Assembly: GCA_963841205.1 (NCBI GenBank)
Contig: CAWJCH010000012.1
Coordinates: 124,001 to 188,000, forward strand
Reading direction: 5' to 3'
Length of the DNA stretch: 64,000 nucleotides
Source of the DNA: CAWAWP01 sp963841205
Lineage (GTDB): Bacteria; Chloroflexota; Ktedonobacteria; Ktedonobacterales; JADMIN01
Shown here: positions 17,473 to 25,819 of the stretch, piece after piece
Position numbering within the stretch: the stretch's first letter is position 1
Layout: each line of letters opens with the position of its first letter
The notes under the pieces: model-generated
Databases searched by the model: none
What the model was told of the DNA's origin: nothing
Seen by the model: only the letters and a program-made list of their open reading frames with translations
Made by a program: the position numbers and the translations under genes

Positions 17473-18054
17473 TTATTCGGTCATTATTGAGCCAATTTTA
17501 GGACATACTACCGCGGCGTTCCTCGCCCCAGCGAATGAGCCAACCGCCCCACCCGCGGTAATACTGGGTGACATAGCGTTGCAGTGTCTTCTGGCTGATG
17601 AACCTACCCGCGGGCCGGGCATCAATTGCAACTCGGTGAGAGCCTCAGGCATAGTTGGGTCTCGTCGCTTGCTATTCTTCACCCATGCCTGATTACAAGC
17701 GGCCAACAAATCAGCACGAAATGCCGACTCATCCGCATGTTCCCTCGGGCGGCGCACGACAGTCGGCGACACGTTCCCACCCGTCCTGCGCCATGGCTTT
17801 GCCAACGCACCCGCATCCAGGCGTCGATGGAACTCGGCAAGTTCCGCGTGCACATCAGAGGGTAATCCCGGGTCCTGGCGCTCCCGAATCACAGCGAGCA
17901 AGATGGCTCTCTCCTCAGGTGGTACAGGAATTGATGGGACGAAGGCTGCTCGCAAAGAGTCGTAAAAGGAGTCGTAAGCTGATTGGCGCCGTTGCGGATC
18001 ATCGCCGCGGTCGCGCGCCAGCCTCGCCATCACCTCGCTGATGGTCATGGGCAT
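17473..18054 (-). pseudogene. Unknown island gene with a C-terminal frameshift
   Basis: The start is ATG 18054 (MPMTISEVMARLARD), with AGGAGG 7 nt upstream. The first about 150 residues are soluble and charged and match no family I recognise. Near 17610 the natural frame is lost: an alternative minus-strand frame gives RFISQKTLQRYVTQYYRGWG and then GGWLIRWGEERRGSMS with a stop at 17498, which looks far more protein-like (a possible helix-turn-helix) than the frame that continues to 17473. I infer a one-base indel. It is probably an accessory or regulatory gene of the recombinase island. Confidence 0.5.
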
Positions 18055-18351
18055 GGGGTTGCCTCCTACATAGGCATGGGGGCGCCACCGGGCCGGTGGT
18101 GATGTAGGCACCGCGCAGGTAGCTACTCCTGCTGCCGACACCGGGGGCGCTGGCGTATTGGATTTCAGCCACACGCCGCACGTTCAGTATACCGCGCGCT
18201 CGCGTGTCGAGAAGTGGAAGCACAAGTGTTGATGGTCTACGATGTGGCATACTCAGGCACAGGGGCGTCCAGTCCAGTCAACGCACGCCGCGGACGCTGA
18301 AGGGCACCATCACCACGGCGTCCGAAATGGACGCCGAGAAGGAAGACGCCA

Positions 18352-18690
18352 ATGGCCGATGTGTCATCCGCGCGGCCAGTCCGTCGCCTCTATGACCTCG
18401 CGTACGGACGGTCGGGAGATAAAGGTAATGTAGCCAACGTGAGCGTCATCGCGCGCTCAGCGGAAGCGTATACTGAGCTGAAAGAGAAGGCGACGGCGGA
18501 GCGCATCAAACGGCATCTCGGCACGCTGCTGCGGGGTCGTGTCGAGCGATTTGACCTGGACAACATCGAGGCGCTGAACTTCGTGCTGTATGACGCGCTG
18601 GACGGCGGGGCCACGCGCTCGCTGCGCCTCGATGGCCTTGGCAAGTCGCTGGCGGGAGCAGTTCTCTACATGCCAGTTGACGAAGAGTAG
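18352..18690 (+). CDS. AtuA-like small protein (AtuA C-terminal domain), intact copy
   Basis: ATG 18352 is preceded by GGAAG. The 112-residue product starts RRLYDLAYGRSGDKGNVANV and continues through FVLYDALDGGATRSLRLDGL, which is the separate AtuA C-terminal domain found next to DUF1446 proteins. It should work with the AtuA-like protein at 14733. It lies on the far side of the recombinase island from its normal neighbour and directly upstream of the hydratase. Its 5' end is divergent from the broken copy at 16092, so it may have been supplied by the island. Confidence 0.82.
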   Translation: MADVSSARPVRRLYDLAYGRSGDKGNVANVSVIARSAEAYTELKEKATAERIKRHLGTLLRGRVERFDLDNIEALNFVLYDALDGGATRSLRLDGLGKSLAGAVLYMPVDEE

Positions 18691-18694
18691 GTAG

Positions 18695-19486
18695 GTGCTC
18701 GTGGAAAACCTCGAGACCATCGAGTTCGCGGTCAACGGCCCCGTCGCGACTGTGACGCTGAATCGCCAGGAGTCGCGCAATGCACTCAGCAACGCGATGG
18801 TCGGCGAACTCTTGCGCTGTTTCACGGTATTGCGCGGAGATGAATACGCCAGTGTGCGCGTGGTCGTGCTGCGCGCGGCGGGCAGTGCCTTCTGTGCCGG
18901 TGGGGACGTGCGCGAACTCTCGTCCGAATCCTCGCCGCAAGAGAACCGTGCCGCGCTTGCGATGGTGGACAAGCTCTTACGCGGTATCAACGAGGCGCCG
19001 CAGGTAGTCGTCGCGCGCGTGCAGGCTGCGGCACTCGGTGGGGGCGTCGGGCTGGTCTCGGTCAGCGACATCGCCATTGCCTCGGAGAATGCGTCGTTCG
19101 GCTTCCCGGAGGCTCGCCTGGGCATTGCGCCTTCGCTGATCTCGCCGTATGTGCTCGCCCGTATCGGCTTTGCCAACGCCCGGCGCCTCATGCTCACGGG
19201 CGCCCGCTTCGATGCGGAGATGGCTCAGACGGTTGGCCTTATATCGGCGTGGTGCCCAGATGCCGAGCTTGACGCACGGGTCGACGCCGTCGTGCACGAC
19301 ATTCTGCTGTGCGCGCCTCAGGCGCTACGCGAGACCAAGCGACTGCTTTTCCATGTAGCTGCGAATTTGGATTCGCTCGACTATCGCATCGATCTTATGA
19401 CGCGGTTGAGGATGAGCGAGGAAGCTGCGCAGGGCGTGATCGCCTTCGCCACGAAGCAGCCCGCGCCGTGGGCGCCGAAGCCATGA
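18695..19486 (+). CDS. Enoyl-CoA hydratase/isomerase family protein (methylglutaconyl- or isohexenylglutaconyl-CoA hydratase type)
   Basis: Start is GTG 18695 or, with better spacing from the AGGTAGG site, GTG 18701. The crotonase fold is complete: VTLNRQESRNALSNAMVGEL, the oxyanion hole GSAFCAGGDVREL and LGGGVGLVSVSDIAIA. One catalytic Glu is present in GFPEARLGIAPS; the second position, usually in an AxEMxLTG-like helix, reads NARRLMLTG, so Arg appears where Glu is expected. In the pathway it would hydrate the carboxylated enoyl-CoA (LiuC or AtuE role). Its stop overlaps the next start (ATGA). Confidence 0.88.
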   Translation: MLVENLETIEFAVNGPVATVTLNRQESRNALSNAMVGELLRCFTVLRGDEYASVRVVVLRAAGSAFCAGGDVRELSSESSPQENRAALAMVDKLLRGINEAPQVVVARVQAAALGGGVGLVSVSDIAIASENASFGFPEARLGIAPSLISPYVLARIGFANARRLMLTGARFDAEMAQTVGLISAWCPDAELDARVDAVVHDILLCAPQALRETKRLLFHVAANLDSLDYRIDLMTRLRMSEEAAQGVIAFATKQPAPWAPKP

Positions 19487-21657
19487 CGAGCGTAGCGCGA
19501 GCCGCCGAGAGCACCGAGCATGCGGAGGCGCGACAGCGTCCAAGCGCGCGGGAAGCTCCGTCAATGCACTTGATTCGCAAGGTGTTGGTTGCCAACCGCG
19601 GCGAGATCGCCTGTCGGATTATGCGGACGTGCCATGCGATGGGGATCGCCGCGGTCGCCGTTTATTCCGATGCCGACGCCAACGCACGTCATGTGCGCGA
19701 GGCCGACGAGGCGGTGCATATCGGCGGAAGCGCGGCCACGGAGTCGTACCTGAACATATCGGTGCTGCTCTCCGCCGCTGCCCGCACCCGCGCCGACGCC
19801 GTGCATCCTGGCTACGGGTTTCTCTCCGAGAATGCCGAATTCGCCGCGGGCTGCCGCGCATCCGGTTTGATCTTTATCGGGCCGCAGACAGACGTGATCG
19901 CGCGCATGGGCAGCAAAATCGAGGCGAAGCGCATCGCCGCTGCCGCGGGCGTGCCGGTGGTTCCAGGGTACCTCGGCGACGAACAGTCAGATGAGCGCTT
20001 TCGCGCTGAGGCGCAGTCCATCAGCTTTCCGCTGCTCGTCAAGGCATCGGCCGGCGGTGGCGGCAAGGGTATGCGCGTGGTTCAAAGCGAATCGAACCTG
20101 CTGGAGGCATTGGCCGCCGCGCGCCGCGAAGCGAGTTCTACGTTCGGCGACGGCACGCTGCTCTTGGAGAAACTGATTGCGGCGCCACGCCACGTCGAGA
20201 TCCAGATCTTCGGCGACGAGCACGGGCATGTGATCCATCTCGGCGAGCGCGAGTGCTCGATCCAGCGTCGCCACCAGAAAGTGATCGAGGAGTCCCCTTC
20301 GATGGCCCTCACGCCCGAACTGCGTGAACGCATGACGCAAGCGGCAGTCGCGATCGGCGAGCAACTGCGCTACACCAATGCAGGGACAGTCGAGTTCATC
20401 CTCGACGCCACGGGCAATTTCTACTTCCTCGAAGTGAACACACGGCTCCAGGTCGAGCACGCGGTCACGGAGATGGTGACAGGACTCGATCTCGTTCATT
20501 GGCAGATCCGCGTAGCGGAGGGGCACCCGTTGCCGCTCTCGCAGGCGGACGTTCGATTTGCGGGGCATGCCGTCGAGGCGCGACTCTACTCAGAGGTCCC
20601 CGATGCTGAGTTTTTGCCGGCCAGCGGTGTCGTTGTCCTGTGGCGCGAGCCGGCTAGTGCTGACGGTGTGCGTGTGGACTCTGGTGTGATGAGCGGAGAC
20701 ACGATTTCACCTTTCTACGATCCGTTGCTGGCGAAGGTCGTCGCGCACGGCGAGGATCGGGCGCAGGGGCTCCGGCGGCTCGACCGTGCCCTCTCGAAGA
20801 CGGTGCTCTTCGGCATTCCGAGCAACCGGGACTTCTTGCGGTGCCTGCTCTTGCATCCCGAACACCTCGCGGGTCGTGTTGATACGGGCTTCATCGACCG
20901 GCACCGTGCGGACCTTACCACCACGGCATCAAGTGTGCTACAGAACGGATCGATGGCGGAGCGCGCGGCCAGCGCGGCGATCCTCGCAGCGATTCGCAGG
21001 TTTACCCAGGCGCAGGGACGTGGGCACTGGCGAAACAATCCGAGCCGCCCGATTCTCGAACGGTTCAATCTCGTCCGTGCATTCGGCAACGCAATGGAAG
21101 ACGACGCAATGCCCATAGACGTCCAGCTCGTGCCAGTTACGGCTACACGTTTCGAGGCGGTCTGCGCGGCGGGCGAGGCTGCAATGCCGCATGTCGTCGA
21201 ACTACGGGGAGAGCGAGATGATGATCTCGACGTAGAAGTGGATGGTCGGCGAGTATCCGCGACGGTCATGGCGACTGAGGTCGATTGGTGGTGGGTCGCG
21301 CTCGACGGCGAGATCGTGACACTGGCCAGGCAATCGCCGTTCCCCGAGCCGCGATCAGGCTATTTCGACAGCTTCGGCGCGGCCGGGCGTGCGGCGCGTT
21401 CTTCGGAATCCGCCGCGCCAGGCATGGTGGTGGCGCCGCTGCCAGGGCAGGTGTCCGCTGTGTTCGTAGTGGTCGGGCAGGTCGTTCGGGCGGACGAGCC
21501 ATTGCTGGTGATTGAGGCGATGAAGATGGAGCACGTCGTCCGCTCCTCGCGTGACGGCGAGGTCGCGGCGATCTTCGTTGGGCAAGGCGATCAGGCGCGA
21601 CACGGTTTTCCGTTGCTCGAGATTACAGTTCATCAAGCCAAGGAAGCCGACGTGTGA
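19483..21657 (+). CDS. Acyl-CoA carboxylase alpha subunit (biotin carboxylase plus BCCP)
   Basis: ATG 19483 overlaps the hydratase stop (ATGA); ATG 19564 (MHLIRKVLVANRGEIA), with GGAAG upstream, is the alternative start and gives the usual family N-terminus. Biotin carboxylase domain: VLVANRGEIACRIMRT, the ATP-grasp glycine loop KASAGGGGKGMRVV, and FLEVNTRLQVEHAVTEM. A linker region follows, then a C-terminal BCCP domain with the biotinyl-lysine motif IEAMKMEH. It carboxylates biotin using ATP and bicarbonate and pairs with the CT subunit at 11450. Confidence 0.94.
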   Translation: MTSVARAAESTEHAEARQRPSAREAPSMHLIRKVLVANRGEIACRIMRTCHAMGIAAVAVYSDADANARHVREADEAVHIGGSAATESYLNISVLLSAAARTRADAVHPGYGFLSENAEFAAGCRASGLIFIGPQTDVIARMGSKIEAKRIAAAAGVPVVPGYLGDEQSDERFRAEAQSISFPLLVKASAGGGGKGMRVVQSESNLLEALAAARREASSTFGDGTLLLEKLIAAPRHVEIQIFGDEHGHVIHLGERECSIQRRHQKVIEESPSMALTPELRERMTQAAVAIGEQLRYTNAGTVEFILDATGNFYFLEVNTRLQVEHAVTEMVTGLDLVHWQIRVAEGHPLPLSQADVRFAGHAVEARLYSEVPDAEFLPASGVVVLWREPASADGVRVDSGVMSGDTISPFYDPLLAKVVAHGEDRAQGLRRLDRALSKTVLFGIPSNRDFLRCLLLHPEHLAGRVDTGFIDRHRADLTTTASSVLQNGSMAERAASAAILAAIRRFTQAQGRGHWRNNPSRPILERFNLVRAFGNAMEDDAMPIDVQLVPVTATRFEAVCAAGEAAMPHVVELRGERDDDLDVEVDGRRVSATVMATEVDWWWVALDGEIVTLARQSPFPEPRSGYFDSFGAAGRAARSSESAAPGMVVAPLPGQVSAVFVVVGQVVRADEPLLVIEAMKMEHVVRSSRDGEVAAIFVGQGDQARHGFPLLEITVHQAKEADV

Positions 21658-21822
21658 TAGCGTAGCGCTAGCATCGAACTTGATCGCCACCGTAGGGGAA
21701 CCTGAGGGCAGCGTAGGTCGTTTCCGCAGCGACCTTGAAGTGTAGGGCATCATATACCGTAGCGCGTCTGGATCAACTGTCACCACGCGGGACCACGGGT
21801 GGTCCTAGGGGAGGCACCGACA

Positions 21823-23652
21823 ATGGGGACGGGGACTGCTTCAGAGAACAATCTTGCGCAGGTTTTCCGCGCGCGGGCGATGACCTACGGCAGATCGACT
21901 CGGTGGCGCCAGAAGGTCGGTGACAAGTGGATCAGCTCGACATTTCGCGAGAACGCGGCGCTGGTCAACAGCGTTCTCTCGGGTCTCGATGCGCTCGGCG
22001 CGAAGCGCGGCGATGCGATCGGCATCATGAGCGGCACTCGCTGGGAGTGGACTGCCGCCAACTGGGCGATCATGAGCCTCGGCGCAGTCTGCGTGACAGT
22101 ATATCCCTCCAATCTGGCGCCTCTGGTCTCCTTCATTTGCAATGATGCCAACATCCAATTTCTCTTTGCCGAGAACAAGACGCAGTACCGGAAGATGCTT
22201 ACCATCCGTGACCAACTGCCCAATGTGAAGAAGGTGATCCTCTTTCAAGACGGCGCGGCCGCTGAAGGGGATCCGTGGGCAATCTCGCTGGAAGATCTGC
22301 GCCGACTGAGTCCCCGATCCTCGCGGGAAGAGGATGAGTTCGCCGCCCAGCGAGCCTCGGCGATTGCCCCCGACGACCGCCTCACGATAGTGTACACTTC
22401 GGGCACGACCGGCAATCCGAAGGGCGTCGTCCACACCCATCGCACCTTCCTCGCGCAGATGAAGGCCGTGCGCGTCGCGTTCAACACGATCAAGCCTGGG
22501 ATGTCGGATGTGCTTTTCCTTCCTCTCTCCCACGTCTTCGGGCTGGCCGAGAGCTTCTCCGGCGTCGATCTGGGACTCGCGACGACGTTTTGCACGAATA
22601 TCGACCATCTTGTCGAGGACATGCAGGTTGCTAAGCCGGATCTGCTTTTCAGCGTGCCGCGTATCTATGAGAAGGCGTACGCGACAATTCTAGCGCGCGG
22701 AGAGCATGGATCTAACACGCAGCGGCGAATCTTCCGCTGGGCTACGCGCAAGGGACTTGAAGTTGCCACACTGCGTGAGGCGAAGAAGAAGATCCCTGGC
22801 GGTCTGCGGATCAGCTATGGGATCGCCGATCGACTTGTCTTCAAGAAGGTTCGCGCGGCCTTCGGCGGCAACCTGAAGTTCGCCGTGACGGGCGCTGCGC
22901 CGCTCGATCTGAACATACTCAAGTTCTTCCACGGCGCGGGCGTGCTGCTGCTCGAAGGGTGGGGACTCACCGAGACCGGCGCGGGCTTCACCGTCAATCG
23001 GGTGAATACCTATCGCTTCGGCACCGTTGGACTCACGTATGAGGGCTGCGAGACGCGCATCGCAAGCGACGGCGAGATTCTCGTACGCGGCCCCGTCATC
23101 TTCAAGGGCTATCACAACAATCCCGAAGCGACCGCCGAGGTTATCGACTCCGATGGGTGGTTCTATACCGGAGACATTGGCGCACTGGACGCCGATGGCT
23201 TCTTGAGCATCGTCGATCGCAAGAAGGATCTGATCATCACGGCAGCGGGCAAGAATATCGCCCCGCAGAACGTGGAGACCGCGCTGAAGAAGGCACCGCT
23301 CGTCTCGCAAGTTGCCGTCTATGGCGACCGCATGCCATATCTCGTCGCGCTGTTCACACTTGACCACGATAAGGTGAAGGCGTGGGCGGAGGCCCACGGC
23401 GTGCCGTTCACCAGCGTCGCAGAACTGAGCACGAATCCTGCGTTGCGCGCGGATCTCGAGGCGGGCATCGAGGGCGCCAACAAAGAGCTCGCCAGCTACG
23501 AGACCGTGAAGTACTGGGAGGTGTTGCCCGAGGACTTTACGCTTGAGAATGAATTGCTGACGCCAACACTGAAGATTCGGCGTCGCAGCATCCACAAGAA
23601 GTACGCCGACCTCTACGAGTCGCTGTACCGCCCAACCAAGAGCGAGGTCTAG
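21823..23652 (+). CDS. AMP-forming long-chain acyl-CoA synthetase
   Basis: The start is ATG 21823 with GGGAGG upstream. The 609-residue ANL enzyme has the AMP-binding P-loop YTSGTTGNPKGVVHTHRT, the LLEGWGLTETGAGFTVN motif, GWFYTGDIGALDADGF and the hinge IVDRKKDLIITAAGKNIAP. It activates a carboxylic acid as acyl-AMP and transfers it to CoA. Last gene of the catabolic set, it could supply the pathway's entry step (the role of AtuH). It ends 14 bp from the converging nadA gene. Confidence 0.92.
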   Translation: MGTGTASENNLAQVFRARAMTYGRSTRWRQKVGDKWISSTFRENAALVNSVLSGLDALGAKRGDAIGIMSGTRWEWTAANWAIMSLGAVCVTVYPSNLAPLVSFICNDANIQFLFAENKTQYRKMLTIRDQLPNVKKVILFQDGAAAEGDPWAISLEDLRRLSPRSSREEDEFAAQRASAIAPDDRLTIVYTSGTTGNPKGVVHTHRTFLAQMKAVRVAFNTIKPGMSDVLFLPLSHVFGLAESFSGVDLGLATTFCTNIDHLVEDMQVAKPDLLFSVPRIYEKAYATILARGEHGSNTQRRIFRWATRKGLEVATLREAKKKIPGGLRISYGIADRLVFKKVRAAFGGNLKFAVTGAAPLDLNILKFFHGAGVLLLEGWGLTETGAGFTVNRVNTYRFGTVGLTYEGCETRIASDGEILVRGPVIFKGYHNNPEATAEVIDSDGWFYTGDIGALDADGFLSIVDRKKDLIITAAGKNIAPQNVETALKKAPLVSQVAVYGDRMPYLVALFTLDHDKVKAWAEAHGVPFTSVAELSTNPALRADLEAGIEGANKELASYETVKYWEVLPEDFTLENELLTPTLKIRRRSIHKKYADLYESLYRPTKSEV

Positions 23653-23666
23653 CTCTTAGTCAGCGT

Positions 23667-24932
23667 TTACGCCTTGTTCGCCAGCATGCGTTCGAGCGCG
23701 ACCCGTGCCCAGTGCGCGGTCTCGGGCTCAACGCTGACCTGGTTGATCACCTCCCCCTCGACCAGGGACTCAAGCACCCAGCCAAGGTAGGCGGGGTGGA
23801 CGCGGTACATCGTCGAGCAAGGGCAGACGATAGGATCAAGGCTGAAGATCGTCTGCTCTGGGTGCTCGCGGGCAAGCCGCTTGACGAGGTTGACCTCTGT
23901 GGCGACGGCCCAGACCGTCCCGGCGGGCGCCTCCTCGATGGCCTTGACGATGTACTCCGTGGAGCCGTTCTGATCGGCGGCGGCGACGACCTCGTGGCGG
24001 CACTCTGGATGGACGATTATACGGACCTCGGGGAAGTCGCGTCGCGCCTGCTCGACCTGCTCCACCGTGAAGCGCTGATGCGTCGAGCACCAGCCCTTCC
24101 AGAGGATCACTCTGGCATTTGCCAGGGTCTGTTCGTCGTCGATGCCGCCGAAGTCCTCGCGTTGGTTCCAGACGACGATCTGCTCGTCGGGGATGCCCAT
24201 CTTCAGCGCGGTGTTGCGCCCTAGATGTTCGTCGGGGAAGAAGAGCACACGCCGTCCACGCTCAAAGGCCCAGTGTAGCACTTGCTCGGCGTTTGAGGAG
24301 GTGCAGACGATGCCCCCATTGCGCCCACAAAATGCCTTGAGATCGGCACCGGAGTTCATGTACGTCACCGGGATAACGGGCTGGAGGCTGCCGACGTCGT
24401 CAGTGCCGCCGAAAAGCTCGTCGAGGGCAGACCAGCATTCCTCGACCTCGGCGATGTTCGCCATGTCGGCCATCGAGCAGCCGGCGGCGGGGTTGGGCAA
24501 GATCACCTTCTGGCGGGCGTCGCTCAGGATGTCCGCGCTCTCAGCCATGAAGTGGACGCCGCAGAAGAGGATGTAGTCCGCTTCTGGGCGCGCGGCGGCG
24601 AACTGCGCGAGCTTAAACGAGTCGCCTCGCGCGTCGGCGTATTTGATGATCTCGTCGCGCTGATAGTGGTGACCCAGAATCACGACGCGGCTGCCGAGGG
24701 TGGCCTTGGCGGCCCGGATGCGTCTATCTAGCTCCTCGGCATCCATCAAGGCGTACTCGCGTGGGATGGAGTCGGCACGCTCGGCACCCGCATGGCGCGG
24801 GCGATGCAGCGCGAGGTTGGCGACCTCACGCGAACGCCACTCTACCAGCGACGGCAGGATACGCTGCTCGGTGCTCTCGTCGCACTCGGCGACCAGGGGC
24901 GCGGCGATGGTTTTTGGCAGTATCGCGGTCAT
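23667..24932 (-). CDS. nadA: Quinolinate synthase NadA
   Basis: It condenses iminoaspartate with dihydroxyacetone phosphate to quinolinate, using a 4Fe-4S cluster. Family motifs include VVILGHHYQRDEIIKYAD, FCGVHFMAESADIL, ICTSSNA-like (GGIVCTSSNAEQVL), VHPECRHEVV and PIVCPCSTMYRV, which contain the cluster cysteines. The N-terminal about 70-residue extension before the first motif is longer than in the short NadA forms. The start codon overlaps the nadC stop by 1 nt (TAATG). It is the last gene of the nadB-nadC-nadA operon. Confidence 0.96.
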   Translation of the reverse strand: MTAILPKTIAAPLVAECDESTEQRILPSLVEWRSREVANLALHRPRHAGAERADSIPREYALMDAEELDRRIRAAKATLGSRVVILGHHYQRDEIIKYADARGDSFKLAQFAAARPEADYILFCGVHFMAESADILSDARQKVILPNPAAGCSMADMANIAEVEECWSALDELFGGTDDVGSLQPVIPVTYMNSGADLKAFCGRNGGIVCTSSNAEQVLHWAFERGRRVLFFPDEHLGRNTALKMGIPDEQIVVWNQREDFGGIDDEQTLANARVILWKGWCSTHQRFTVEQVEQARRDFPEVRIIVHPECRHEVVAAADQNGSTEYIVKAIEEAPAGTVWAVATEVNLVKRLAREHPEQTIFSLDPIVCPCSTMYRVHPAYLGWVLESLVEGEVINQVSVEPETAHWARVALERMLANKA

Positions 24933-25819
24933 TATCGGTTACTCCCTTCCGCCTCGAACTCCAGCGAGAGATCGAGGTTTGGCGCGGAGTGTGTCAGCGC
25001 GCCCAACGAGATGAGGTCCACTCCCGTCGCGGCGACCGCGGAGAGTCGGGCGGTGTCTGTGCCGATGCCGCCTGAGGCTTCGATGATGGTATTGGGGGCG
25101 TGCGCGCGAATCCAGCTGACGTTCTCGCGCAGTCGCTCCACCGGCATGTTGTCGAGCAAGATCGCGTCCGCGCCGGACTCCACGGCCTCGGAGACCTGCT
25201 GCTCGTCCTCGCATTCGATCTCGATGCGCAGCAGGTGTGACGCATGCGCACGAGCACTGAGCAACGCCTGCCGAACGCTTCCCGCAACCGCGATGTGGTT
25301 GTCCTTGATCAGCACGCCGTCGTCCAGGCCCGCGCGATGATTCGCCCCGCCGCCCATGCGGACGGCATACTTCTCCAGCGTGCGCAGGCCGGGGGTCGTC
25401 TTGCGCGTATCCACGATAGTGGCTCGCGTCTCCGCGACCGCTGCGACACAGCGCGCGGTGAGCGTCGCAATGCCGGAGAGCCTGCCGAGGAAGTTCAACG
25501 CTGTGCGCTCGGCGGTCAGCAGTGCTCGCGCGTTCCCGCGGATTGTGGCGAGCGTGCCACCCGCCTCGACACGCTCGCCGTCCTTCACCGTCGAGTCGAG
25601 CTGGGCGGTGGGATCGAGGAGACGGATGGTGAGCTCAGCGACGGGTAGGCCCGCGACGATCCCGCTCTCTCGTGCCACGATGCGTCCGGCTGCCGTGGCG
25701 TGCGCGGGGATCGTGGCTTCCGTGGTGATGTCGCCGCGGCCCACATCTTCGGCGAGCGCACGCTGCACCAGATCGATGTCGAAGATGGGATCGAAAGGTA
25801 TTGTGGAGGTGTCAGGCAT
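24932..25819 (-). CDS. nadC: Nicotinate-nucleotide pyrophosphorylase (quinolinate phosphoribosyltransferase)
   Basis: It converts quinolinate and PRPP to nicotinate mononucleotide. Seen: ALAEDVGRGDITTEATI at the N-terminus, ERTALNFLGRLSGIATLT, DTRKTTPGLRTLEKYAVRMG, HRAGLDDGVLIKDNH and the C-terminal EASGGIGTDTARL phosphate-binding region. Length (295 aa) is typical. It overlaps nadB by 8 bp and nadA by 1 bp, so the three are translated from one mRNA. Confidence 0.96.
   Translation of the reverse strand: MPDTSTIPFDPIFDIDLVQRALAEDVGRGDITTEATIPAHATAAGRIVARESGIVAGLPVAELTIRLLDPTAQLDSTVKDGERVEAGGTLATIRGNARALLTAERTALNFLGRLSGIATLTARCVAAVAETRATIVDTRKTTPGLRTLEKYAVRMGGGANHRAGLDDGVLIKDNHIAVAGSVRQALLSARAHASHLLRIEIECEDEQQVSEAVESGADAILLDNMPVERLRENVSWIRAHAPNTIIEASGGIGTDTARLSAVAATGVDLISLGALTHSAPNLDLSLEFEAEGSNR

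Larger units (their letters stand above)
16206..18350. mobile_element. Remnant integrated island with a serine-recombinase gene, inserted in the AtuA-like small gene
   Basis: About 2.1 kb separates the truncated first copy from the intact second copy of the AtuA-like small gene. It carries a large-serine-recombinase gene whose stop codon abuts the left junction, the usual arrangement next to an attachment site. It also carries one unknown gene with a frameshift. Both are on the minus strand, against the direction of the operon. No long direct repeats mark the ends; the two gene copies share only short identical stretches such as gacctcgc, as expected of recombinase attachment sites with short cores. 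The boundaries given are approximate. Confidence 0.6.
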
